Shown here: piece by piece, positions 46,570-61,500 of the stretch
Layout: each line of letters starts with the position of its first letter
How positions within the stretch are numbered: position 1 is the first letter of the stretch
Source of the DNA: Stercorarius parasiticus
Lineage: Eukaryota; Chordata; Aves; Charadriiformes; Stercorariidae
Length of the DNA: 64,000 bases
Assembly (NCBI GenBank): GCA_013396915.1
Contig: VWZL01000681.1
Span: forward strand, 127,886 to 191,885
Direction: 5' to 3'
Position numbers and translations under genes: made by a program
Notes under the pieces: generated by a model
Seen by the model: only the letters and a program-made list of their open reading frames with translations
The model's database searches: none
Told to the model about the DNA's origin: nothing

Positions 46570-49500
46570 CTGTAACAGAAGTAAAATACATGAATGAGGA
46601 AAAAAAGCACTAGAACATTCTTTTGGATTACAAATATACTGGCTGAAAAAAATAAAACAATTAACAAATCTATACTTAGTACAATTACAAATCTATACTT
46701 AGTGATAATTACACACCATATATTGAAAGCAGATTAAAAGAATCCCATAAACTTTTTAACATTACTATAGTATTAAACATTCATCATATCTATAAAAAAC
46801 ATGAAGTAAATCCTCAAGATGCCATTATTCTAAATTTTTCAGAACCAGCAATGCAATGCAGTTTTGAAGCTTCTCCTCAAGGAAGCATTCTCCATTCTTA
46901 ATCATTCCTACAGGCCTACTTGTTTTTGCACAACTCAACATTCCCTCCCTTCCTTTAAAATCAACATGAATTGTCCATAGTTAATCCTCACAGCTCTGAA
47001 TGCTTACCTGTGTATGGAATGCAACAGATGCTCTTTGTGCATATTGAGCCATTTTATGTCGGTAATTGAGATTTTTACACATATCTGCTAGTTTATGTTT
47101 ATCTAAAAGATCTGGATAAGTACTGTCTGCTCCTATGGCCACTGCCAAAAGTCGATGTACTATGATGTCAGCATACCTGTACAGATGAGATTAAATGATC
47201 AGTGACATATCAAAACATACTTAAAAAAAAAGTTTCTGAATATTATTTTGTTTTTATGAGTCTTATAGATGAGAAAGTTTTTGTAATAATGATGGTCTGC
47301 TGGTAACTCCCTGTATTATCTCTTCACTGACCAGATACGCTCTGCAGAGCCAGAATGAACTATACTCTCTTCCAAGATAAATTCTTTACTATATTCTACT
47401 AATAGAGCCTGTATTGTTGAATGTTTACAAAGAAGAAACAAAGTTTTATTTTTGGTCTAAAGAATGATATTTCACCATGGCAGCGTGAGCCACCCCCTCT
47501 CCCCTTTCCCATGAGCTAGACAAATTTAGTGTAGAATTGTATTTCAATGCCATTGATCTGCAAAGCATAATCATGCTTGACTTTCTCGGTACCGTAACTT
47601 TTATTAGAACTTCAGCCAGGAATTTTGTATCACTTCTGTTAGCAACTAAAATTTACTAGTAGGACTCCTAGAAGCTCTGCAAATTATCCACAGAAATGCA
47701 CAGGAATTTTAATCCACCTGTAAGATATCTCACTAGAAATGTTTCTAAGGAGCAAAATATGACAACAATTATTTTCCTCAAAACTTAGATACTTTTTAGT
47801 TAAAAGAAAAAACACCCCTCATTTTCCAAGAGGTAGGATTTCATTACAATGCAACGGCTACAGTTAGTGAGTTTCAAATTAGCAATGTTTTTATATGTAC
47901 AATACAGTCTCCTCAAAATTTAAACACTGCTTGCACATGAGAAACAACTAGTTGACTTACACAATGCTAACTGATCCCGAAGCGCATATCTATGCCAGAG
48001 ATATGCATTAGGGATGTATTTCTCTTATTTTTATGAGTCTTTTAAAAACATTTTATTAGACATTAGGAGTTGTAGACAGTGAACATGGGAGCTTATGTGA
48101 AGACAGATCACCATGTAAAGTCACCGCTGTTTCAACTGAAATCTAAAGCTGAACAGAAACAGCATTTTGTTTTAAATGGACATCATCAAAATTTAAAATA
48201 GAGTTTTTTCACAAATAAATCCCTTTTTTTTGGTTCTCTGAAACTTTGGTAAAATAAAAGTACCTTCTAATAGGTGAGGTAAAGTGGGTATAAATAGGTG
48301 AGGCTAAACCGTAGTGATGAAAATCATTATCCATTCCAGAGCAGAAATAAACAGCTTGCATCATGCAGCGAGTGGTCAAAATTCGCAACAGTGTATTTAG
48401 ATAGGGGAACGTAGGAGATTCAGCTTTGTCTAATGATTCAGCTAAAGCCTTAGCTGAATCTGTCTTAATTTCCAAATCCTGGAAGGAAGGAAGGAAGAAA
48501 AAAATAAAAAAAAGGTCAGGTATTACTAGCAAGCATTAACAGAGCATAAGCAGAAATATAACAGCTACATCCATCTTAGCAACTGGCACAGGTATCACAC
48601 CTAATAACCTAATGGAACGCCGCTATTACCAAAAAAAAAATTCCACCCATGCACATGCACAGGTCCTTCCCTCATTATTGCTAGTGCTCTATGGAAAAAG
48701 TGAAAAGCGAAGTCAATAGCCTAGGAATTCAGAAAAGACATCCATTCAGAAGTAAGAAACACTTCATGCTAATATTAACAAGTATTTTTTTTTATTTCCT
48801 TTGGTTTGATTTTTCCATTCCTTTGATTTTTCATATCCCAGAAGGGATATCAGAACGGATATGGGGGGGGGGAAAAAAAAAGTATTTACACCACGCACAG
48901 ATTCTCATCCAACACAACATAAGCAGTACTCGACCTTGTTGTACTTCACAAAATAATTAAAACTTCCACTTGGAAAAGTGATTTGTAACACTAGTACTGT
49001 ATGACATTTTGTTCCCTGTTTGCCAGTGTTCCCTGGTAAAAATTCAGGTAGCATGAAAATACATAATGCATTTTTAATTTCCAATCACACAAATTAAGTT
49101 TTATCACAAGATCAGTAGAATGTTCTTTCCTTCCTGTACACCACTGACAACAAAGTATGATCTAGAGATCAAATTATGCCTGTATTATGGTAAAATAACT
49201 GCATATTTGTAAAAAAAGTAACAAAAATATAGCGTATTATTACCTAATTATGATGGTTGTGTCAGAGTAGTGAAAAGCAACTTTGGCTTATTAAAAGAGT
49301 ACTTGTCTATGCACAGGAATTTCGCTTTCCAAATAAAACGGTACTTAAAAAATAATTTTCAGAGTACAAATGAAATCGTATCATTATTCCAGTTTTATAG
49401 CAGTGGAAAATTAAATGGGGTCGTCTATTAATCTTACACTGATAGAATTTGGGAGCTTCTCTCTTGCTTCTACAAAAAAAAAAGGGGGGGAGGCGGAGAG

Positions 49501-52500
49501 GAGGAGCTGAAGGGAAAGGAAATATGAATGCATATCCCAATGTCTAGAAAGTTAAGTTTAGCTCAAATAAAAGATCCTGAAACTGGGAAAGTAGTTTCTC
49601 AGTTCAGACTTGTTAGTTAAATCAGACTTGTTTCAGGCTAAATTAACCTCTAGCTGATCTAAGGAGAGGATGGAAACGATAAACACATATGAACACATTT
49701 TCCTACTTCCTGACTTTAAGAGAGACATGTTATTTGATGTGATTGACCAGTTTTTAAGTGCATCAATAAGGTATGTGATCCGAAGCCAAAAACTGGCTCA
49801 AAAATCACATGTGGCCTGGAGAGGAGAAACATGCACAACACACAAGAGTTACAATACAAAAGACTTAAAAGAGTGATTTGCTTGCTTTACCTAAGAAAGG
49901 GTTTAAAAAGCCCAAGATTCTTCCTTTCATCTAGAGGTAGAATTACCTTGCTACAAGTACCAGCAATTGCAAAGTGTAGCCGACACACTTTCAAAATACT
50001 GCTTTCCAACCCTTATTCTTGGCTAAGTGGCCAACCAGAAAGAAAACATAGCTTTTTAGAATTAATTCACTTAATTAGCATGGTAAAAACTTGCCTTGGA
50101 TTTTGCGGCCTTCACAAGGATGTCATAATTCGATGGGGGAGGAGCAGGGTGTTTCCGGAGCAAGGCAAACTCTGGGAACTCATCGTAAATTTTTTGTGCC
50201 ACAGAGACATTGGCAAGCAACATGAACTCTTCAACCATGGAATTTGTTTCTCTATCAACATCAAATATTTTATATTGTTAGAAAAGCATTAAATTATGTA
50301 TTTACTTTAAGTGCCTAATGAAGAAACATTCCATCATCCTAACAATAATATATATTAACTAGTTGTTTTGAACATTTATATAGACAAATGCTTTTAAGAC
50401 TAAAAACATAACATTTATTAAATATCAAATAGTCAGAAGAAAAAAACCTAAAATATTCTAAAATAACAAATTACATTAAAGAAAAATGCAATATAAAATT
50501 CCCAAAAGACTAACAGATACGCCTCTTGATTCTTCCTAAGATTACTGTTCAAATATCATGCATATCAAGTTTGAAAGCACCATGTTGTACACCATGAAGT
50601 CGTGACAGTATACATAACTAAGTTTAGATTTTAGCACAGAAACTATGAGAGAAATTAAGTATCTATCTTCAGAAATTGAATCAGTAGCTGTTACTAGAAC
50701 TCCTCAGTTAGACTATATCACTGTGCGTATGTGCAATAACTTCTCTGTTGTTCTTAAAAGTTTCAGTAGTCCGTAACTCCCAAGTTCTACCTTCTCTCCT
50801 TTGTTAATACTAGTTAGAAAAGCATCACAGAGAAGCCGGTGGAATGTAGAGAGTTTGGACCTTAGTGCTCTGTTAAATAAGTAGTAAAGACTTAAGTTCA
50901 TATATGAAGCATACAGTTCAAAACTTGCTTCATACATAGTGCAGTAAAATACAGAGGAACTCTTTGCTAGGATCAGCTTACCCAGAGAAGTTCTGGATGC
51001 CCCATCATTGGAAATGTTCAAGGTGAGGCTGGACTGGCCTTTGAGCAACCTGATCTAGTCAAAGATGTCCCTCACCGTGGCAGGAGACTTTGGACCAGGT
51101 GATCTTTAAAGGTCCCCTCCAACCCAAATCATTCTATAATTCTATGATTGTCCCACACTATTATAGGAACTCTGTACACTATTAACTAAGTGCTGCTACT
51201 TAAACATGTCTGTAATTCCATCCCCGCCCCAAATTAACTAATGGAGGAAAATAAATACTTGAGCTCCTTAGTCTGCAGATCAATGGGATCGTGAGTTTCA
51301 CTGTCCATGTGGAAACGAACTTCTGGTGAGGAAAGTGTCAAGGCTCTGGAAGACAGTAAGTGCTATTAACGAACTACAGTAAAGCAGACACAGCAGCTGA
51401 ATTACGAGCCTGTACACAACATCTGGGTTTATCATGAAACTGTAATTTAAAATTAGCAGCAATTAAAAATAAAATTGTGGAATTAATGTTCAAATTAGCA
51501 GAAATTATGACGCTGACACACACATCAATAGTAGCTCCTAAAATTTCAAATCCTACTCCTCTGCTTGTGTTTGTATAATGACTATAATGACTGTAAGAGA
51601 TCCATATTCATTGATCTTATGAAGGAAAAGTTAACAACCCAAACTTATATTTTTGGGGAAATGAAGATAGGCATTTTTATGCAAATCGAAATGGCAAAGT
51701 ATTTCTCTTTCAAAAGATTTTCACTGGAAAAATGGATACAGAGGACCATTATGAAGTTTGACAGCAACAAATACACAGGAAAAAAAGCAGGGGGTGGGGG
51801 AGAAAGAAGAAGAAAAAAAAAAAAAAAAAAAGGAATAAGGGACACTNNNNNAGGTATCAGGGACACTGCACCATTTACCCATTATCAATTCTTTTCTTCT
51901 TCAGAATTTTTGCTAATTTGTTTAGTCCACGTAGGCTGGTAGTGATTTCATCATTCATAGTTGATGAATCAATTCTCATCTGTGCTTCGGCATACGTAAG
52001 AGAAGCCTTGAAGAGGTTAAAACAAAAAGGATGTCATGATACGCAATTGATTACTGAAAAGAAAAACAGTTCTGTCTTGCAGAAACTGCAATTTGCTCTC
52101 AAAGTTAGTTCACAGTAATACAAAGCTTCACATTCAGCGCCTAATGCATGTAATTCTCAAAGAATAATGGGCAAAATAGGACAGATCTATGCAAGATATT
52201 AAGAAATACCAGGCATTTACAGTAGTTTTTTATGCTGATCACAGATGTATTTCATGCGTCAGAGGTCTAATTTTCAAAGATGTATTAAACACCTACAGGG
52301 TCTACTGAATTTAACTGAAAATTATGAGTAGCTGGTATATACTAACCATGTCCAGTAGATGTACCAATATTTATACTTCTGAATTGTCATAACTTATATA
52401 CTGAAATATCATAACTTTATATACTGAAATAGCATAACAAAATAACTGCACAAAAAACACTGCAGTCTTAGAGGTTTAAAAGACCAGGGCAGATTCTAAG

Positions 52501-55500
52501 ATTTTCTTTATTTTTAGGACTTAAGCATCATTTTCTAATTCTAAGAAAACATAAATCAGTAAACAGAAAGAATAAAACTTTATTATCAAGTCTGTTGATC
52601 ACTGTTTTTATAAAAAGGTCTCCAGCTTTTTTTTCAGAAGTATAGTAATATTTATGTGACTAACCTTGGAATTAATAATACTCTTCGTAAATCTGGTTTT
52701 TAGAATTTCAGCCTTATGGTTCATCTCCCATATACATGAAAATGCAAGCCTAAGAGAGGGAGAAGGGTGGAAAAAGCTGTTAAAAATCTACATATAAACA
52801 TCTGGAGTTTCTTGTCAGGATCAAACTATGGCTCATATACATATACCTGTCCACATTAGATCTCAGGGAGCACAAATTGGAACTCAGTAACTCTGGAACC
52901 ATATCAATCCTCTGCAAAGTAAAGAATGAAAATCATGAGTATGTGTTTTAATTACCTGATTTTTAATATACTAAAAGCTTGGAAATTATAGTTATTTTAT
53001 TGCTAAGAAAGCTCAGATTTCTGGAAGAAAAGTAAGCTACTTCGAGGAAATTAATTCCAAGATCCATTTTAATTATTGGGTTTTCAGTAGCTGTTATTTC
53101 TGTAAAGAAACTGTGGTCTGTGAGAAATAAGTTAAAATAAACAGGATTAAGTGTACAGTTGTAATGAATACAAATCATAGGAAACAATAAGAGATTTAGC
53201 GATCACAAGAAAAAACAATGGAAAACACAAAATCAGGCCACTTTGGCAATTTCAGATCGATATTAAAACAGTAGTCTAGTTTCAGAACTGCAGGTTATTA
53301 ATGCTTCAAACGGGAGTTGAAAGGGATATTCTACAGATAATGGATTTAAAAAGAAAAAAAAAAGAAAAAAAAATATTTCTTCTTCCTGCTGTGCAGGCTG
53401 AATGACTGAAAACACCTTCATTTTGATAGTCTGAGGAAATTAAGTGCAGCCCAAAGGAGCCTAGCTGTTTTTTTTTTGCCCACTTGATTTAGAGATAATG
53501 TCTCTACTCTCAAGAATTAATAGAGGAAAGTATGATAAATCTAACTGCTTAATTGTACAAAAAGCTTTTTATATAGAAAACAATTACTTTTTCACACAGA
53601 TACACTGTTGTTCCTCTTTTTGCCGACTCCTCATCCAAAGCATTTCCTGGGCGAATAAAATGACTGACGTCTGCAATATGTACACCAACCTAAAAAACAA
53701 GCATCATATTATGGATCTTACAAAAGAGAAATAGTTCTCAACATGAAAGAAACTTTCTCAAGTTTTTATTTACAACCCAATTTACCCATTCCCAGTTCCC
53801 TTCAGCAGCTCCTATATTTAGTAACAGAAATAGTTAAAACCTACCATACTGATATTAAAAAAAATGAATAGTTGCAGCAATTACGCAAAATAAGGGCATG
53901 CGTACACTTAGTGGAAAGTTCTATTCATGACCAATGCAACTCTTCTTGCCTGGGGGCTCAAATAACCTCTTTCACTTTCTTCAGGGCTCACTGCAAATTT
54001 GGGTTTGTTTTTCTGTTTGCTAGACCTTCCATTTTGGCACATTCTGCTATTAGAATTACGAATTAATTTATAGCAAAGAAAACCTGACTAAATCAGATAT
54101 AAGGTGACAGAGAACTGGTGTTAAGTCTGTAGCTATTTAATGCTTTTTTTTAAAAAAGAATACAATCATTCTTTAGGCATTACAGCAGTAGCTTTGCTTT
54201 TCCTACCGATAGTTCCTTACCCTGGCTGTAGATATCTATGTTTATACTTAGCTAAAGCAGTAAATAAATTCTATGTTAATTTCCCATGCCAAATGAGTAG
54301 AAAGCAGGGTGAATTTAGAAGACATTAAATTCCCACTTCTGACACTGATGTAATGCAAATCAACTCCCTTTCTTTATTACCATCTCACAGTTGTGCGAAC
54401 ACCATTAATTTATTTTACAACAGATCTGGAGCTTTGCTCGTGTCACTTACTATTACTACTACTGCACTGTTTGTAAAATAAAGGAAGAAGTAAATAAAAA
54501 AAAGACTGGCACCATTAAAAAAAAAAAAAAGAAACAATACCTCTATATTTCCATTTTCTACTTCTCTACAATGTAATGCATCATCAATATCCGTACAGCC
54601 AGGAGGATCAACACTACAAACATATAGATGCCTTAAGTCTTCCCTGTATTTCATATCCTGAAATTAAAAAAAAAAAACAAAACCAAAAAGTTGTTTTCAA
54701 GAACATCTTCCATATCAAAGTAAAAATGATCATTTGAGAAACACACTTTGCATGAGATTTTCTAAAGCAATGAACTATTTTCAGAGTGCTTTTTTTTTTG
54801 TTTTAGGACAAGATTCGCAGTAATATTTATTTATAAGATCAAAACAGATCTGCAGAAACTACAGCGACAGAAAAACTAAGACAGAAGATGATGGGAAGTA
54901 CTGAAAGTTTTTGTTTTACAGCAAACAGGAAGAGAAACAGAATAAAACTGCAATCTTTTCATGATCTCAGAATTAGCAGGATCAGGAATCGAGATTTTTC
55001 TAAGTGAAATTTTGACTGATGTCCAGCTGGACGAATTGTTTAGGATATGACTGCTCTCAACTAACTTCAGTTTTCTAAGGCTTAGATGTCTAGACAGTTG
55101 AAAGGAACTGCACACTTTGAAGTGTCTACCTTTGTACGATGGCTACAAAAAGACTGCAGACTGGTATCTTAGACCAGACAACTGACTTTCAGACAGCTAA
55201 TTTACACAAAAATCCCTCCTTCAGTTTCCACATTCAAAAGAAACAGGAGCAGGTAATAAATTGTAATAAAAGTAGCCCACCTCAAAGAAATTAAAATACA
55301 CAAAACACACAAACAAAAATATTCAGCCCAGGCCAAAACCAAACAAAAAAACCCTAGCCCAGCTCAAAAAGAAAAACATATCATGCTGAAATTGTTCCCT
55401 GATGACATTTTTCCATACATTCTAAAGCAACCATTTCCCATATTTATGTTACTGGGGAGAACCTGAAATTCACTAACCGCATTTACAATGAGCAATTCTG

Positions 55501-58500
55501 CAAACACCAATTTATTTTTCTCCAATTACTTTTCTGGCTTATAGCGGGATATATTAAAGTCTCCTCTCCTCAGATTATTTTAGCGATGACACAGGCTGCC
55601 ACATTTGGTTACAAAGCTATTTAGTGTGATGAAAAACTCTTAGGGATGGTTTTACAATTATTTGAATTGTAGTCTCTCTCCTTTGCAAAAAGACTTTTTT
55701 TATAATTTTATTTTTTAATGAAACCTGTAATGCATTTTTCATCTTAAAACGTCTGTCTCTAACAAGCACAGTATTAGCCAACCCCAAAAAGTTGCAAAGG
55801 CCTTGTTTCCACAGGAAATCCACCTGCAGACAAAATGGTTTTAGACAACATTTTTCCTTGGTTTTTGGTGCACTGGGATATCCAAGAACATCACAGTCTG
55901 ATTTGAAGGAGAAGGCACAGTAATTATTACAATTATTTAGAACTTATTACCTGTTCTGTAATGCTCCATGGCATTTTTGGTAGGAATTTAAGGACACCCT
56001 GGGAAAAAGGCTGATGAGGGACATCATGCTCAAGCAGAAGAACTTCAGTCTCAGTCTCTTTATCTCCAGCACTTCCCAAGTTCTTTACAAAATGACCCTG
56101 AGAAACAATATTCATACATACAAATATATACACACACCATACACACATGCAATATTGTTTGCTCAAAAATAAGTATTTGAGACCATTATCTCATAGGTTA
56201 TTAATATATTAAAACTACATAGAAGGAGTAATCTTTCCTTCTTCAGTTAACTTTCTCACCTTTAAGAGAGAAATTTAATTTCAAACATTTAATTAATTAA
56301 ATAAATCTGAACTTTGTATTTCCCCCTCTTTTCCTGGAACGGCACTAAATTCTCCACATATAAGACTGCAAAAATTGTAAACATGGCAATTCAATTTTGC
56401 AGGAAAGAAAAAACATTGCTGTATAAGCAGCCAAATGAATAAGGTTTAATTTCGCTATGGGTTTGTGTTGTGTTACACATCCCACTCCATAATACGTTAA
56501 CTCTACTTGCTTTTTCACTTGTCTCACCTTCTGCAGTAATGTTGTCTTTGTCTTAACACTCCTTCCATATATTCCTTCATTTCCTCCATGTTTCCCTCAT
56601 TTCTCTAAACATGCATGAGACACCTATGCTCTCATTCATTACAAGCGATGCATTCCTACACAAGCCAATGGAAGCCTCCTCAAAACCTCATGTTCAACAC
56701 AAACTGAAGCTAGTGTCCTCAATTTCTCTTATATCCTCATGTATATTTACAAAGAACTTTTAAGAACTTAATTACCTGTATCTCTGCCCCACTAGCAATT
56801 TGGCTGAATTTGGCCAATGTGTTTAAAACTACTTGCCAGGATGGTGATCAGTGTGTGGATAAGCAAAGCCACAGAGAAAGGTTCACATTTCTAGAAGTCC
56901 AGACTAAAAACAGGCGGTCCCTAGTTAATCTAACTAAAGCAACTTAGCACATATATGTTCCCGCATAACCTAAGGACAAAGCTTTTTAAGTATGATAACC
57001 CATACTTGTTTTTCAGGGGAGAATTAAACTAAATCATTTAGGGACCATCAAATAATGGCACTCAAAGAACTTAAAATTCACGTCAACACTTTTTGAAATT
57101 ACTTAGCATTGCAGAAAATAACAAACATCTTATCTAAGAAACATATAAAAACCAGATAGATAAGAGTTCAGAAGAAGACACTTAACTTACATTAGGATAC
57201 CTGGAATTCCTGGGCCAACCATCAATAGCAACAATTATTCTTTGTCCTTCCAGTGTATCTGCTTGTCTTGTTTCTATTCGAATGCGAGGAATTCTGCGAT
57301 CAGCTGGTGTAAACAAATGCCGCCTTGCCTATTAACAGCCAGAAAAAGGAACAAATAATTTCTAATTATAGAAAAAAAAATAAATCTCTGCACTTTCAAT
57401 AACTTGATTATATCCTTACCTCTTTGATCTGTGATTTGGAAAGCATGCCACAAAATGGTCGCCAGTTTCGTTTTATAATGCCCACTACTCTTCCTGTAGG
57501 TCTCAGCATGTCCTTGTTAACAGAAGTCTTCAGCTGGTAGAAAACACAGAAGTTAAAACCCCAAAACTGTCTGAACTCACGGTAATGTGTTTGACTACAG
57601 CATATATCTCAAACCTTGGTGGTAACAACTTAGGTGTCACTAAAATACTATAAATTCTATTATGACTTCATAAGCAGAACTATGCTGCCCTGTGCTTTGC
57701 ATGACTTTTAGTATTTTTAATATGTGACATGACTAATTTGTTGTGATTTTTTTTTTTAAATGGACATCATTTCATAAAAACAAAGAAGAGTAGAAAAAGA
57801 CTCTGAAGAAACATTATCTTGTTCCCCTGTCTCTGCTTACTACACAACTATCTCCATTTTCTTTTCCAACCTATTATTATAATTTTTAGGAGACCTTTTA
57901 TGTTGCTTGAAAGTTCTCCAGTAATTCTAAACACAATAATTAAAAAACACTCCTATGGAATTCAGTGGGAAGGTCATGTTTTAAAAAAAATGCAAATACT
58001 TCTTGGACAGGGTATACATACGTGTGCAGTACATGCACATTAAGCGGAATTACTGCAAGAAGTTAAAGAATATTTTACAACTGGTTCCAAATGTATGCAT
58101 TGCCTATAAAAGCTGACTGTCATCGTGATACAATGCTTGCTCCTATTCTAGCAAATCCTAATCGTCACATCAGTATATAGCTTTGCATTATAACCTAACT
58201 ACCACTCAGTAACTTTTGGATTTAGTAAGTTTAACAAAGTAATGTGGGAAATTCTGATCTGTATTAATTAAAAAGTATCCATTTTATACATAATCATGTA
58301 TTTAATGCAACTGTAGGACTACAATTAAGTTCTATAATTTTGAAATTCACAATAGCTTTGAGGAGTCAGTATAAAAAGGATGTATAAATCTAAAGCCTAA
58401 CACTGGCAGGGTATTGCAGATTTCATCTCTCTCTTAACATCAGAGTTAAGTAAAAAATTATTTATTTCATACAATGCTTTCTTTCTCCTCTTCCTTTTCA

Positions 58501-61500
58501 ATGTCATCTTCATTCTGGCCATCATCTTGCAAGACCACTGAGGACGGTGCCACCCATTCATCTTTTGCCAACAGTTCCACAGCTACAATATCTTCATGAA
58601 CTGCTCGATTTAAATGTTTCAGTCCCTGTATAATTATCTGGATTTTTTCGAAAACAAAAAGAAAATGCAAATATTTGTGATGATAGCAACAGAAGACCCA
58701 AATCACAGCAGTATAACAGAAGAGTATACATGTATAACAGGCTTTGCACTCTAAACATTTAAAGGCATGTTTGTGATGCATTTTTTTTTCTTCCGTCTAG
58801 GTTTCATTCAGTACTGATAGTATTATTTCAGGATTCCGATTACCTCTATAAAAATAATTTGTTTTCCCCAGACTTTTTTTCTTTTTATTTAAATCAGATG
58901 AGCCTTCTATTTTTGCAGGCTAGGGGACTCCACATACTACTGGGAAAGAGGAATAAAACAAACGGAAAGCCAGAGAAGCACTTCCAGCTGCCACCACAAA
59001 TACGGAGGGAAGAGGCAACTGCCACTGCTTGGAAACAGCGTCTGTACAACTGTACCAACAAAGAATTCCGTCGGCAGACAGCTGGGTTAACTGCTCGGAG
59101 GCGAACAGCCCATTTATTCGACACCAGGCATGAAAACAGCGGGGGAAATAAAGCAAGAGAGACCCACAAGAGGTCACTACAGGTTTTCAGAAAATCCTCC
59201 TACAAACTTGTTTCTGTCTTTCACCATATATTTCAAACTAATTTTTAAAAAAAGTGTTATATTAGAGTCGACTGAAAAACTATTAACTAAGATTCAACTT
59301 TATTTTATCAAATACTTTATCACAGCATAAAGCATAATTTCAAACACATTCTCTTTTCAAAAAGAGCACAATCAACATTTCAGTAGTCTACATCCATATA
59401 AATAAAAAAATAAAAAGCACCAGAAAAACACAGAAGAGGAAAAATTACTATAATGCTCCATTTTAACATACGTCACCATGAAAGACTTGCATTTTAAGTC
59501 ATTACTGAGGCTAGTTGAAGTTCACAGTATGAAGACAAAATGAAAAACTCACCTCTTTGTTTTCTTCAGCATCTCCATGAACCCAAACAGTAGCTTCAAG
59601 ATAATTATCTCTGTTTGCCCTATAAGTTCCTTGCAGGTAAATACCAGATTTTATTCCTTGCTGCAACTTGCTAAGAGGAACATGTTCTGGGAAAATTATT
59701 TTTCCACTTTCTATTTCTTTCTTAAAAAAAAAAANAGAGAGAGAGAGAGAGACAGACAGACAAAATTTTCAGACTTCTGTATTCACAATTATTCCAAAAC
59801 CAATCTCAGGAACGTGACATTCAAGCTAACAAACTCCAAAATTGTAACTATGTGTAGATATGAATATGGACAATAATGAAAAACTATTACTAAGCAGTAA
59901 TTGTCCTAATGAAGGATAAAAAAACATACAAACATGGCAATTTTAGAAACACCTCCTTTTCTTTTTCTGTTTGCCTGTAGTTACTTAAAAAGATACTGCA
60001 CAAGTGACATACGCTTTTATGTTGATTTGGATATACTGACTAAACAAAGTCAGTGAAGAAAACAGTACTGCATAGTAAAGAGTATGACATACAGTTTAAG
60101 CATATACTGTAAGCTCTATGGAACATTATGAAAACACAGTACTGCGACTAAACTTTCGAGCAGTCAGAGAATAAGTTAAAGCTGAATGAACCACAGCTAA
60201 CTGGTGAAAAGATGAGCCAAACCCTCCACTTTCTTCCCACTCTTGCGTGTCCCACTCCACTCTCTCAGAACTAACTCTGTCGAAATTAATCTTCCCATCT
60301 TTTGATGGTGTTAAGTTTTCAACTATATCAGTCTTAAGTGAAAATATAACTCTTAATTCTGATAAACACAAAGCACACGGAGATAGAAGAGGATGTAGCT
60401 CATCTTTGAGTTGTAGCCTGCACTTACTTATAACTGACCATAAAAATTAGAGCTTTTGATCGGAAATGCTTTTGATCAATAAGTTAACATAAACTTTCAA
60501 ATAATAGACACAAAACAAAGATCTACATGGTTTGCAATACACACTTTTGTAGTTTTCATTTTGCTTCCATTATTTATACACTTTCTTTAACCAATGTTAT
60601 TATTCTCACCTTCACATCAGTTATCTGAAGAAACTGGCTTTTTACAAATAACTAGATACCTACTAATAGGCATATAAGCAGCAGTAAAAACAGATGCAAT
60701 ATTTCTTTTTTTCTTTTCAGCTGTCAGAAAGTTATATTGCCAAAATGGTAATAAAGTCCAGAATCCTCATATTCTAAACTGATGCTAATAGCCTGAAATA
60801 TGGTGTCCAATAATATACTGCAAACCATTTGTGATTAAGTTATTTTATAAAAAGAACACAAACATACCCCTTCATCAGATACACAAGCAAGACGATCTAG
60901 AAGATCAGGATTAGCTGTCAAGCTTTTAATATACTCCTCACCTACAAAAGCACACACACATATATTTATGCAAGAGAAGCATGGGATTTAAGTATGAACA
61001 GACTGCTGAGATTATTTATCTGAGCAATAAATTAAACATACATGCCATTTCACTTACACGTATAAGCAGTTATCCCTTCATCTAGAGCTTTCTCTTTATT
61101 AGTTTTGTCATTTGTTAAAAAGATAACTTGAATACTCTCCTCATCCTCTATTTTCTTCAAGTGGTCATTGTACCATTTTACTGCTACCCGAATGGCTCTG
61201 TCATTGCGGTCATTAGAAGTTTCTCCTTGCTTTTGTTCTATGTATGTTTCTCTAAATAAAAAAAATAAAAAAGGGTGGGAGGATACAAAACAAAACAAAT
61301 CCCAACATCTATCCATACTTACAAAAATTTTTCAGACAAGCAAGATCAAGACTGTGAGGCCAAAAGCACCATTGCTGTACTAATTTTTATAATATGTGTA
61401 ACAGCCTACAGGCCATGGAAGGGTCAGGAGACAGAAGGGTAAAGAAAAGTAGGAATGAAGTGTTAATTTCTAATACAACCTTTTCACTGACGATCGAAGA

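Noticed and set aside
49831..50292. A 153-codon plus-strand open frame
   Set aside because: It overlaps the DIS3 exon at 50251-50095 in antisense; the real protein is on the minus strand.
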